A stretch of 64,000 nucleotides of DNA from RUG11237 sp964450185. GTDB lineage: Bacteria > Bacillota > Clostridia > Lachnospirales > Lachnospiraceae. Location: contig CAYVCL010000002.1 in NCBI GenBank assembly GCA_964450185.1, forward strand, positions 1-64,000, written 5' to 3'. The first letter of the stretch is position 1. Each line of letters starts with the position of its first letter. The position numbers and the translations under genes were made by a program. The notes beneath the pieces were generated by a model. It searched no databases. It was not told the origin of the DNA and worked only from the letters and a program-made list of their open reading frames with translations. Positions 17,713 to 25,429 of the stretch are shown one piece after another.

Positions 17713-18543
17713 ATGGCAAAAACAGTCAATGTACAGACAAAAACAGTTACTTCAGTAACATCAGCAACTATTAACAACAACACGGCTAAACTTCCGGCAG
17801 ACGGTATTCCTGCAAAAGCAAATCAGGTATTATGTCCTGCAGTATTTAGCATTAACGAGTGGCCTTCTCTCGATACTATTATCAGAGAAAACCTCGAACA
17901 GTTCACATGCTGTGGACAGACTTTCTACATTGGATATGTCGCAACTGATATTCCAAATGGTCAGACAGCCGCCGAAGTCTACAACACTTGCAACAAGGAG
18001 AAGAATAAATTCATCAACGAATATCTTAAGCCTTACCGTAAGGGCAGATGCGTTAGAGGATACGAAATTGATGGTACTCCTATTCTTTGCTGGGAAAAGA
18101 GATGTAAGGGATGTACTGGATGCGACAAAAACGGTATTCCTTATGAACGTTTCAATCCACAGCACCCTTTCACAGAAGTTTCTTTTGAGGCTCATGTAGA
18201 AGAAACTGGAGTAGATTTTGCGGACAAGCCTACCGTTTTCTATGGGGATGAAGAAGAATCTCCCTACGCAAATGACGAAGAAAGACTTGTTGCTCTTCTC
18301 CATCATCTCGAAGAAAACTATCCTCGTCATTACAAAGCCTTTTTAATGATTAAGGAACAGAAATCTGCAGAAGAGATTTGCGAAGCTCTCGGTTTCGCTT
18401 CTGGCAGCAAACGTGTTTATTCCATTATGGATGAAACAATGCATATCTGTTACAAGTTCTTCGGGAGTGGTGTTTTATCTACAAAAGCTATTCTTGACCA
18501 CAAGAGACGTGCTAAAGAAGCTAAAAAGAATCTTCTCTTCTAA
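17713..18543 (+). CDS. Unrecognised element protein with Cys cluster and HTH-like C-terminus
   Basis: The 276-residue protein starts with a Thr/Val/Asn-rich stretch (about 1-30), has CWEKRCKGCTGCDKNG near 125-140 that could hold a metal, an acidic middle, and a C-terminal helical part (about 195-260). That C-terminal part has a SAEEICEALGF segment resembling a sigma region 4 helix-turn-helix. A transcription regulator is possible. It lies downstream of a structured leader whose last hairpin abuts the weak GAAAGAGAG ribosome site, so translation may be controlled by RNA folding. I do not recognise the family. Confidence 0.65.
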   Translation: MAKTVNVQTKTVTSVTSATINNNTAKLPADGIPAKANQVLCPAVFSINEWPSLDTIIRENLEQFTCCGQTFYIGYVATDIPNGQTAAEVYNTCNKEKNKFINEYLKPYRKGRCVRGYEIDGTPILCWEKRCKGCTGCDKNGIPYERFNPQHPFTEVSFEAHVEETGVDFADKPTVFYGDEEESPYANDEERLVALLHHLEENYPRHYKAFLMIKEQKSAEEICEALGFASGSKRVYSIMDETMHICYKFFGSGVLSTKAILDHKRRAKEAKKNLLF

Positions 18544-18600
18544 ATCAAAATAACCGTAGACCAATTTGCAGGTGCTGGTGGATTACCATCAGCACTTGTT

Positions 18601-18795
18601 TTATTCTATCATGATCTCATCTTGTCTGGTAATTACTAATCTACCACCTTCGCATTCGACTCTTATCGGTGTTCCCGGCTCAAACCCGCAGTCCTCAAGC
18701 CAATCCCCCTTCAATATGATGGTAGCAGTGTCCTTGTACTTATAACCACTCTGTGCATATACTTTCATTTTGCGTTCTTTTTTTAAATTTCCCAT
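18601..18795 (-). CDS. SymE-like small protein (toxin family, AbrB-like fold)
   Basis: The 64-residue protein has the SymE pattern: YKDTATIILKGDWLEDCGF, then GTPIRVECEGGRLVITRQDE. SymE proteins are SOS-linked type I toxin relatives with a SpoVT/AbrB-like fold that act on RNA or DNA; many phage copies have no proven toxicity. The ATG at 18795 follows AGAGG, which lies at the end of the preceding gene. A TTG at 18801 is an alternative start. No antisense RNA promoter was identified. Confidence 0.7.
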   Translation of the reverse strand: MGNLKKERKMKVYAQSGYKYKDTATIILKGDWLEDCGFEPGTPIRVECEGGRLVITRQDEIMIE

Positions 18796-18797
18796 AT

Positions 18798-19094
18798 TCA
18801 ATTGCCTCTTTTCTTCTGGATATAATTTGGATTTGACAACACATAATCATCATGCGATTTGATATTAGATACGGCACTCTTAACAGTCCTTGTTTTCCAA
18901 TGCTCGTGATACCAAGCATCAGTCTTTCCGTGCTTATGATAAAGAACCACAGGCTTATCTTGGTCATAAGTCTTTTTGAAAATCATCCAACAATGACCTG
19001 TGTTTCTTGATTTGACTTCAATGAATTTCTCTTCCTCTCGGATGATGGTAAAGTACCCACCACCGAGCAGTTTCTTTTCTCTGTTAGTAAACAA
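18798..19094 (-). CDS. Small basic element protein of unknown function
   Basis: The 98-residue protein is basic and aromatic-rich, with GYFTIIREEEKFIEVKSRNT, then CWMIFKK and a His-rich YHKHGKTDAWYHEHWK stretch. It has no membrane segment. The TTG at 19094 follows AAGGAGG at good spacing. It is coupled to the SymE-like gene and driven by the promoter at 19221-19250. It could be a partner of the SymE-like protein, but no family was recognised. Confidence 0.6.
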   Translation of the reverse strand: MFTNREKKLLGGGYFTIIREEEKFIEVKSRNTGHCWMIFKKTYDQDKPVVLYHKHGKTDAWYHEHWKTRTVKSAVSNIKSHDDYVLSNPNYIQKKRGN

Positions 19095-19187
19095 TAGGCT
19101 AGTCCTCCTTTATTTTACTTTCTTCCTTCATGGATACTTGTGCCGGAAATGGCACGATTGACGCAGAATGACTCTGCTTTGAAATGT

Positions 19188-19250
19188 TTTAACGATATCG
19201 CACTTACTAACGATAACTACATTATATCGTTAAAGGGGTTTCAAATGCAA
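19188..19250 (-). promoter_or_regulatory. Promoter with three ATCGTTA operator-like motifs
   Basis: On the minus strand TTGCAT (19245-19250) and TATAAT (19221-19226) are 18 bases apart. TTTAACGATAT (19188-19198) and ATATCGTTAAA (19224-19234) form an 11-base inverted repeat over the -10 and the transcript start, and a third partial copy, AACGATAA, lies between. This suits a phage repressor operator. Confidence 0.6.
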
Positions 19251-19348
19251 GTACTATTATTTGCCCTGTGTTGCGATATCAGGAGTTGGATAGGCATAAT
19301 TCCACGCTGCAAATCTTGAAAAAGCCTTATTTCAAGGGATTTCTACAT

Positions 19349-21475
19349 TTATGCTTGTATCATTTTCGTTGTAGGGTTGTTATCGGCACCACAGGATATC
19401 CAGGTTACTTCCGGCTGAATCAAGGAAAGCATTTCTTCCCCCATAGTATATTCTGAGCCATGATGAGCCGCTTTTAAAATTATGGTTTTCTCCAATGCAC
19501 CGGATTGCAGCAGTTCTTCCTCGCCTTTGCCTTCCACATCTCCTGTAAAAAGCATGGAAAAGTCTTGAAACTTAAGTCTGAATACCATAGAATATTCATT
19601 TTTATCCGGATATATTCCCTGAGAAATTGGCTGTAACACCTGAAGTTCCAATGCCTGATGATTTAAACTTACCCCTCTTGATAAATACACTATTTCAATA
19701 TTCTGCTCTTTTATTTTTTCTTCCATTTCTAAATAGGTTTCTTCTTTCCCATCTATATCCGGCAAATACACCCTTTGAATCCTTATCTCTCCCTGTCCGT
19801 GACTTTCCAGCAATTCTTTGATACCGGAAATGTGGTCTGCATCCATATGACTGATAAATATTCCCTGTATGTCAAAAATCCCTTCTGCTTTCAGAAACGG
19901 TAATAACCGATATTTTCCTACCTGTTTTACATCACTGCTTCCTCCATCCACCAAATAAACACCAGCATTCCTTTCTTCTATTACAATGCCATCTCCCTGT
20001 CCCACATCCAACATGGTTATCTTTAACGGCTCCTGAGGCTGATATTTTAACAATAAGCAGGATAGAAACATCACACCCAATCCACATAGATTCACCTTAT
20101 CTTCCCATCCATATTCCCCATATAAATGAGATTCCTCTTCCAATATCTTGTCTTTTCTTTCATTCATCTTAGAGAGTATCCATATAGTAATGACTAACAC
20201 GAAATAGTAACCGCAAATACCAATTAGTGTAGGCTGTCCCCAGCGCATATTGGCAAAAGGAAGATGCAATGTAATATCTGCCATTGTTTCATAGGCTTTC
20301 AGTAAAAAAATGGCTCCTGAGCCCCAAAACCTGCCAAATTCTACGCCAACAAAGGAACCAGCCACGCCCAATAATCCGGAACAAAGCACAAGGCTCATAC
20401 AGGGAACCAGAATCAAATTCAACAGTAAACTGTATATAGGTATTTCATAATAATAATACAGGATTATGGGCAATGTAGTTAACTGGATTCCCAGATTTGT
20501 AACCAGTGCCTGTATAAACTTGTTATTTCGCCCAAATGCCCGCACCAGTTTTGGTGCTACCACACCTATGCCAAGAACCGCTCCAAAGGATAGCTGAAAT
20601 CCTGCCTGATATAGCTGATAGGGCGCTTCTAACAAAACAAACACCGCCGCATAGGAAAGAGCCGTTAGCAAATCATAGCTTCTCCCCAGATACCATGCCC
20701 CCATCATAAAAACTGCCATAATAATCGCTCTTTGTGCCGATACACTTTCCCCACTTAAAATTCCATAAAGCACTAAAAATATTGCCGTTATCATCCCACT
20801 TGCTCCAAATCCGGCTCCTAGCTTTCGCAGAAAATGATACAAACCAAGCCCAATACAACTGATATGGAGTCCGGAAATAGAAATCAAATGGAGTATGCCT
20901 GCCTTCTGATATAAGTTCTTAGTTTCTTCCTCCAATCCGCTCTTTATCCCTAAAAGAATTGCCGCTAAAAGTTCTGCCGTGTCCTCCGGAAATATTTCCT
21001 GCAGCCTATAGTACAATTTCATCCTGATTTGATATATCCCCTCTCTCCAACTTACTTTTCCTGCTTCCATAATCTGAATTTCTTCTCCATTGCAGGTATA
21101 TTGAATATTTTTTGCCTTGTAATACAAAGCCTGATTGAACATTCCTTTATTTCTGCTTACCTGTAATCTTTTAATTTTTCCATAAACTCTGATTTTGTCG
21201 CCGATTTGACAAGATGTTTCCTTTGATATGTATACCTGAATCCGGTATTGTTCCTGTGGTGCATCCTCCGGATAAGCACCTTTTAGTGTAATCGCAATTC
21301 CCTCTGTTTTAGGTTCTTTCTTTTCCACTTTCCCGAAAAGCCATAGCTTCTCTCCATTCTCCAGTGATAGCTCCTTTTCATTCAGAATCGCTCCTGTCTT
21401 CACCTTATTCCCGGTAAAGATAAGAATTACTATTATGAGAAAAAGCACCACCATACCTATTGGTCGTTTCTCCAA
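19349..21475 (-). CDS. comEC: ComEC/Rec2 DNA uptake channel, 3' end truncated
   Basis: ComEC forms the membrane channel for single-stranded DNA in natural transformation. An N-terminal OB-like DUF4131 part, a multi-helix competence domain (about 170-460) and a C-terminal metallo-beta-lactamase domain are visible. Motifs are DVGQGDGIVI (about 490), SHMDADHISG (about 550) and KAAHHGSEYT. The protein stops soon after ISCGADNN, without the GHP motif and last strands normal for the family, so some 35-50 residues seem lost to the element. The ATG at 21481 is only one base from GGAG; a TTG at 21475 has proper spacing. Confidence 0.88.
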   Translation of the reverse strand: MEKRPIGMVVLFLIIVILIFTGNKVKTGAILNEKELSLENGEKLWLFGKVEKKEPKTEGIAITLKGAYPEDAPQEQYRIQVYISKETSCQIGDKIRVYGKIKRLQVSRNKGMFNQALYYKAKNIQYTCNGEEIQIMEAGKVSWREGIYQIRMKLYYRLQEIFPEDTAELLAAILLGIKSGLEEETKNLYQKAGILHLISISGLHISCIGLGLYHFLRKLGAGFGASGMITAIFLVLYGILSGESVSAQRAIIMAVFMMGAWYLGRSYDLLTALSYAAVFVLLEAPYQLYQAGFQLSFGAVLGIGVVAPKLVRAFGRNNKFIQALVTNLGIQLTTLPIILYYYYEIPIYSLLLNLILVPCMSLVLCSGLLGVAGSFVGVEFGRFWGSGAIFLLKAYETMADITLHLPFANMRWGQPTLIGICGYYFVLVITIWILSKMNERKDKILEEESHLYGEYGWEDKVNLCGLGVMFLSCLLLKYQPQEPLKITMLDVGQGDGIVIEERNAGVYLVDGGSSDVKQVGKYRLLPFLKAEGIFDIQGIFISHMDADHISGIKELLESHGQGEIRIQRVYLPDIDGKEETYLEMEEKIKEQNIEIVYLSRGVSLNHQALELQVLQPISQGIYPDKNEYSMVFRLKFQDFSMLFTGDVEGKGEEELLQSGALEKTIILKAAHHGSEYTMGEEMLSLIQPEVTWISCGADNNPTTKMIQA

Positions 21476-21497
21476 ATGCATTCTCCTTTCTTTTGAA

Positions 21498-21528
21498 CAA
21501 TCCCCTGACAGTGTCTGTCAGGGGATTG
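21498..21528. repeat. Perfect 14-bp hairpin before comEC
   Basis: CAATCCCCTGACAG (21498-21511) pairs with its full complement at 21515-21528 around a three-base loop. It lies between the GerMN gene stop and the comEC ribosome site. No T-tract follows in either direction, so it is more likely an RNA processing or stability element, or a partial terminator. Confidence 0.7.
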
Positions 21529-21531
21529 GCA

Positions 21532-22473
21532 TTATTGTTGAATATAATCAAGATTTCGCTCGAACATTGTGTTCAAATTAATCTGTTCTTTAAATGTTCT
21601 ATTTGAAACACCATTAATGGAAATCTGTACTTTTGTAATTGTTGGCAATTCTGTTAATGAGTTTACCAGAGAATAAATCACTACGTCTTCATCTACACCC
21701 ATAGACTGATTTAAAAACTTCTCATCAAAATTCACATAACACACGCCATCTTTTACATACAAATTCAAAAGTTTTGTATTTTCCGGTAATGATGCTTTTG
21801 CAAGATTACCACTTTCTTCTGCATCGATTCCCTTTAACAACTGTTCCACAATCAATTTTTCCATGGAAATATTGGTATTATACAACAGCTTTCTCTTTAC
21901 CATAACCAGTCCGTCACCCTTAGCATTGCTAAAGTACAGCTTTAATTCCGTTTCCTGATAAGAGTTAATTTCTGAACCCATATTTTCCATAAACGTATCA
22001 CTGGTCATAAGTCCGATGGTATGTCCCGTACCATCTACCAACGACTGATTATTCACAAAAAATTCCACTGCCGTAATTCCCTCTATCTGGGTTAAAGTTC
22101 TTACAATCGCTGCTCTGCAAAGTACCTCTGTAATAGAATCCATATCGTAATATGATTCCCCAAAATACAGTGTTAACTGTTCCTCGTCCAGTGCATAATT
22201 TAACATTTCCACGCTTTCCGGAACTGCACATGCATGTGCAAGACCCGCTGGTTGTTTTAATTTACCAAACAACTCATCCACAAGTTTTTCTGTGGCAGTT
22301 TCTGTTGCCATATATGCCTCCACATCCAAAGTAGACGTTTCATTGCTGATATAGAATATTTGAAATGTTCCCTCCGGGAGTTCTGTTACCATTCCCTCAT
22401 CATTTGTTTGAGAACAAGCTGTCAGCAGGCATAGCAGGGCAAACATAGCCAAAATTTTTATTTTCTTTTTCAT
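21532..22473 (-). CDS. GerMN-domain lipoprotein
   Basis: The 313-residue protein has a lipoprotein signal: MKKKIKILAMFALLCLLTAC, with the lipobox Cys near residue 20. Two GerMN domains follow (about 45-165 and 185-300). The family includes spore germination protein GerM and actinobacterial LpqB, which works with the MtrAB two-component system. The gene follows a response regulator and a histidine kinase directly, the same layout as mtrA-mtrB-lpqB. It may tune the kinase or cell-wall work outside the membrane. The ATG at 22473 is chosen over an upstream TTG because AAAGGTAG precedes it. Confidence 0.85.
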   Translation of the reverse strand: MKKKIKILAMFALLCLLTACSQTNDEGMVTELPEGTFQIFYISNETSTLDVEAYMATETATEKLVDELFGKLKQPAGLAHACAVPESVEMLNYALDEEQLTLYFGESYYDMDSITEVLCRAAIVRTLTQIEGITAVEFFVNNQSLVDGTGHTIGLMTSDTFMENMGSEINSYQETELKLYFSNAKGDGLVMVKRKLLYNTNISMEKLIVEQLLKGIDAEESGNLAKASLPENTKLLNLYVKDGVCYVNFDEKFLNQSMGVDEDVVIYSLVNSLTELPTITKVQISINGVSNRTFKEQINLNTMFERNLDYIQQ

Positions 22474-22486
22474 TTCTGCACTACCT

Positions 22487-23923
22487 TTACTCAATATAAC
22501 TCAATGGTATTCTTACCGTGAATTTTGTACCCTCACCAACTTTACTGGAAACTTTTACCGTTCCATGGTGCATTAAAATTGCATTCTTTGTTATGGCAAG
22601 TCCCAGTCCGGTACCACCGATTTCTCTGGAGTGAGATTTATCCACTCGGTAAAAACGTTCAAAAATATCATTGATAGAATCCTCCGGAATACCAATACCA
22701 GAGTCTTCCACCACAATATACATATCTTTGTGGTCCGCATTCAACGATACATGAACCCATCCATTCTCAATATTATATTTAATCGCATTTTCCACAAGAT
22801 TGGAAACCGCAAGTGTAAACTTAACCTCATCGATTTCTGCTGTTACCTCACGGAAACTTTCGAATACCAGTTCAATATTTCTTTTCTTGGCAATAGGACG
22901 CAGACGTTTCATAATTACTTCAATCAAGTCATTTACTGACTTGGATTCTATATCTGGTTTTGCCTCCGTTTTATCCATTTTTACCAAAGAAAGTAAATCA
23001 TTGATAATCTTATTTTCTCTATCAATCTCTTCAGACATATCGGTCATAAATTCTTTGTAAAGTTCTGCCGGTGCATCTCCCATCGCCATAAGAGAATCCG
23101 CCAACACTTTCATAGAAGTCAATGGAGTTTTTAATTCATGGCTCACATTGGAAACAAATTCCTGTCTTGCCTTATCCACACTTTTCATTTTAGACAACAG
23201 ACTTGCAAAGGATTCTGCAATCAAATGTGTTTCCGTAAATTCTGTCATGGTCTTTGAAACAGCCTCTACCTCCACTTCTTCTCCCCATTCTGCAATGGAA
23301 TCTGTCATCTTCAGGAATGGATTTACAATGGATTTTGAGAACATTACAGCAATCAGAATTACAATAATTACCATTACCAGCACAAGCAAATCTAATTTGG
23401 TTGTTAGATTTTCCAGAGTTGTATTAATAGAATCGATAGATACGCTAACCAGCATAACTCCTACGATTGACTGCCCGTTGCTTGCCATACTGTTAATCAC
23501 GGGAACCGTCAACTCTATGTAACGCTCATTCTTATCATAACGCACTGTATTTTCTCCCCGAAAACACTTAATTGCTTCCGAAGAAAGTATTGTTTTCCCT
23601 TCATCCAGAGAATACGTATCTTTCACAATTCTAAGAGCACTATCCACAATAATAATACGTCCATCATAAATATTGGATAACTGTGCCAGCTCAGCATTTA
23701 CCTTCTCTGAAGAAGTATCGTACATGTAATTATAATTAATCAACTGGTTCGAAATACTATTACACTGTGCCTGTATTTCAATACTTCGTTTAGAAATTGC
23801 CTCTTCTTCATAAAAGTGTAACACCCCATATTTTAAGCACAAGGGAGGGATAATTCCCACAATCAAAATCACAAAAAATATTCTAAGGCGCAGACTATGA
23901 AGTAATTCATCTAATGCTTTCAT
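22487..23923 (-). CDS. Membrane sensor histidine kinase (WalK/MtrB-like)
   Basis: The 478-residue kinase has a first membrane helix (about 15-33), an extracellular sensor region, a second helix (about 178-198) and a HAMP-like linker. The phosphoacceptor His lies in VSHELKTPL near 258. The ATPase part has an N-box (NLVENAIKYN), DSGIGIPEDS and GGTGLGLAITKN. It should phosphorylate the OmpR-type regulator encoded 34 bases upstream. Its stop overlaps the start region of the GerMN lipoprotein gene. The signal sensed is not shown by sequence; cell-wall stress would fit WalK/MtrB relatives. Confidence 0.92.
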   Translation of the reverse strand: MKALDELLHSLRLRIFFVILIVGIIPPLCLKYGVLHFYEEEAISKRSIEIQAQCNSISNQLINYNYMYDTSSEKVNAELAQLSNIYDGRIIIVDSALRIVKDTYSLDEGKTILSSEAIKCFRGENTVRYDKNERYIELTVPVINSMASNGQSIVGVMLVSVSIDSINTTLENLTTKLDLLVLVMVIIVILIAVMFSKSIVNPFLKMTDSIAEWGEEVEVEAVSKTMTEFTETHLIAESFASLLSKMKSVDKARQEFVSNVSHELKTPLTSMKVLADSLMAMGDAPAELYKEFMTDMSEEIDRENKIINDLLSLVKMDKTEAKPDIESKSVNDLIEVIMKRLRPIAKKRNIELVFESFREVTAEIDEVKFTLAVSNLVENAIKYNIENGWVHVSLNADHKDMYIVVEDSGIGIPEDSINDIFERFYRVDKSHSREIGGTGLGLAITKNAILMHHGTVKVSSKVGEGTKFTVRIPLSYIE

Positions 23924-23957
23924 ATCTTATCCACTCCTTCCAAATACCGTTACTTCA

Positions 23958-24647
23958 CTATACTTGGAAGTAGTATCCAACACCCCATTTTGTATGCACA
24001 TATTTTGGTTCGCTTGGATTCTTTTCAATTTTCTCACGAAGTCTTCGAATATGCACATCCACGGTTCTTACATCACCCGGATAATCTTCGCCCCAAATTA
24101 AGTTCAACAGTTTTTCTCTGCTGTATACTTTATTCGGATTCATTACAAGAAGTTCTAATACGTCGAATTCCTTCGCTGTTAAGTTAATCTCTTCTTCCGC
24201 AATGTATAATCTTCTTCCGTCGCAGTCTAACTTCATATCGCCTGCTTCCATAACATCCTGTTTCTGTTCGGAATCTTCCTTTGCAGTTCCACGACGTAAA
24301 ATTGCTTTAATTCTAGCCTTTACTTCCAAAATGTTAAATGGCTTTGTAATATAGTCATCTGCACCATATTCCAGACCTAAAATCTTATCCATGTCATCAC
24401 CTTTTGCTGTCAACATAACAATCGGTACATTGGAAAATTCTCTTACCTGCTGGCACACTTCAAAACCAGTAAATTTAGGAAGCATAACATCTAACAGGAT
24501 AATATCATATTCATTTGCCTTTGCATATTCAATGGCTTCTTCACCATCATACGCACAATCCACTTCCATGCCATCCTGTTCTAAACTGAAACGAATCCCC
24601 TTAACGATTAATTTTTCATCATCGACTACTAAAACTTTCTTTCCCAT
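23958..24647 (-). CDS. OmpR-family response regulator
   Basis: The 229-residue regulator has a receiver domain with the VVDDE acidic pair, the phosphorylated Asp in IILLDVMLP (about 52), and KPF near 103. A winged-helix DNA-binding domain fills about 130-227 (TAKEFDVLELL, VDVHIRRLREKIE). It pairs with the downstream kinase. The ATG at 24647 has AGGTGA at good spacing; a GTG at 24656 would overlap the comEA stop. It is translationally close to comEA. Confidence 0.93.
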   Translation of the reverse strand: MGKKVLVVDDEKLIVKGIRFSLEQDGMEVDCAYDGEEAIEYAKANEYDIILLDVMLPKFTGFEVCQQVREFSNVPIVMLTAKGDDMDKILGLEYGADDYITKPFNILEVKARIKAILRRGTAKEDSEQKQDVMEAGDMKLDCDGRRLYIAEEEINLTAKEFDVLELLVMNPNKVYSREKLLNLIWGEDYPGDVRTVDVHIRRLREKIEKNPSEPKYVHTKWGVGYYFQV

Positions 24648-24652
24648 TTTCT

Positions 24653-25264
24653 TCACCTGATCCTCACTAGTTCTTTTATTTTTTCGTATACACCATTTTT
24701 TATTCCTGTAATGTTGGTCAATTCTTCAATAGTTTGAAACCCTCCATGTTCTTCTCTATATTGAATAATTGCCTGCGCTTTGGATTCTCCAATACCCGGT
24801 AAGGTCATTAATTCTTCTAAACCGGCAGTGTTAATATTGACACCACTCTGCCCGCTGTCTTTGCTTTCCAAATCCAAATCGCCTGATTCCACCTCTGATT
24901 GAAATGGTACATACAACTGCTCCCCATCCATAACGGTTGCTGCCTGATTCACATAATTCCCGGCACCTTCCGGCAAAATTCCTCCTGCCATCTCAATTAA
25001 TTGATATACTCTGGCATTTTCTTCTGCCTGATACACCCCCGGATTCACCACTGCTCCACAAACATATACATATATATTATTTGAATCAACTTTTGTTGGT
25101 TCCGGTTGGTTGCTTAGCTCCGGTTCTTCTGTTGTTTCTGCCAAACTGCCGTCGGAAACACTCAGATTTTGTATGTCTTTGTCATTCTCTGTTATGCTAT
25201 AAAAAATTCCACACAGAATAAGGAAAACTAAAATACATATATACTTCACTTTTTTATTTTTCAT
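24653..25264 (-). CDS. comEA: ComEA-like DNA-binding competence protein
   Basis: The 203-residue protein has a membrane anchor (about 6-24), an acidic linker, an SLBB domain (YVYVCGAVVNPGVYQ, about 68-130) and a C-terminal helix-hairpin-helix pair (VNINTAGLEELMTLPGIGES, about 142-200). ComEA binds double-stranded DNA outside the cell and hands it to ComEC. AAGGAGG precedes the ATG. A two-component system and a GerMN gene stand between it and comEC, an unusual spacing for the com genes. Confidence 0.92.
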   Translation of the reverse strand: MKNKKVKYICILVFLILCGIFYSITENDKDIQNLSVSDGSLAETTEEPELSNQPEPTKVDSNNIYVYVCGAVVNPGVYQAEENARVYQLIEMAGGILPEGAGNYVNQAATVMDGEQLYVPFQSEVESGDLDLESKDSGQSGVNINTAGLEELMTLPGIGESKAQAIIQYREEHGGFQTIEELTNITGIKNGVYEKIKELVRIR

Positions 25265-25382
25265 GATATCCTCCTTTTGAGGATACCCTATTGCATATGG
25301 ATATCTTTATTTTATCTAAAATTTCACAATTTTACAACAAAAAAATTAAAAAATATGGGAAGTTTTTTCATATTTTTTTCCG

Positions 25383-25421
25383 AATTAAAAAACAAAGCGG
25401 ATGTTTTTTAACAACCGCTTT
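25383..25421 (-). terminator. Terminator after the arg operon and solute-binding gene
   Basis: On the minus strand AAAGCGG and CCGCTTT form a stem (25394-25421) followed by GTTTTTTAATT. It closes the long minus-strand operon that starts with argC. Confidence 0.8.
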
Positions 25422-25429
25422 GAGATTCT

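Larger units (their letters stand above)
1..19350. mobile_element. One end of an integrated phage-like element, inserted in comEC
   Basis: The genes from the left edge to about 19,100 are of phage or mobile-element type: VRR-NUC nuclease, primase-helicase, DUF2800, DUF2815, family A DNA polymerase, type I restriction system, CI-like repressor and SymE-like protein. Chromosomal genes (comEC, two-component system, arginine genes) begin directly after. The right boundary is inferred from comEC: its metallo-beta-lactamase domain runs normally to the ISCGADNN segment and then ends within about ten residues, short of the usual GHP motif and final strands. No integrase, terminase or structural gene is visible, so the other end lies left of the window. 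The exact crossover bases cannot be fixed from one end; the boundary is good to a few tens of bases. Confidence 0.75.

Noticed and set aside
18601..19094. Integrase or excisionase at the element's edge
   Set aside because: Neither small protein has recombinase motifs; one matches SymE and the other has no recognisable domain.
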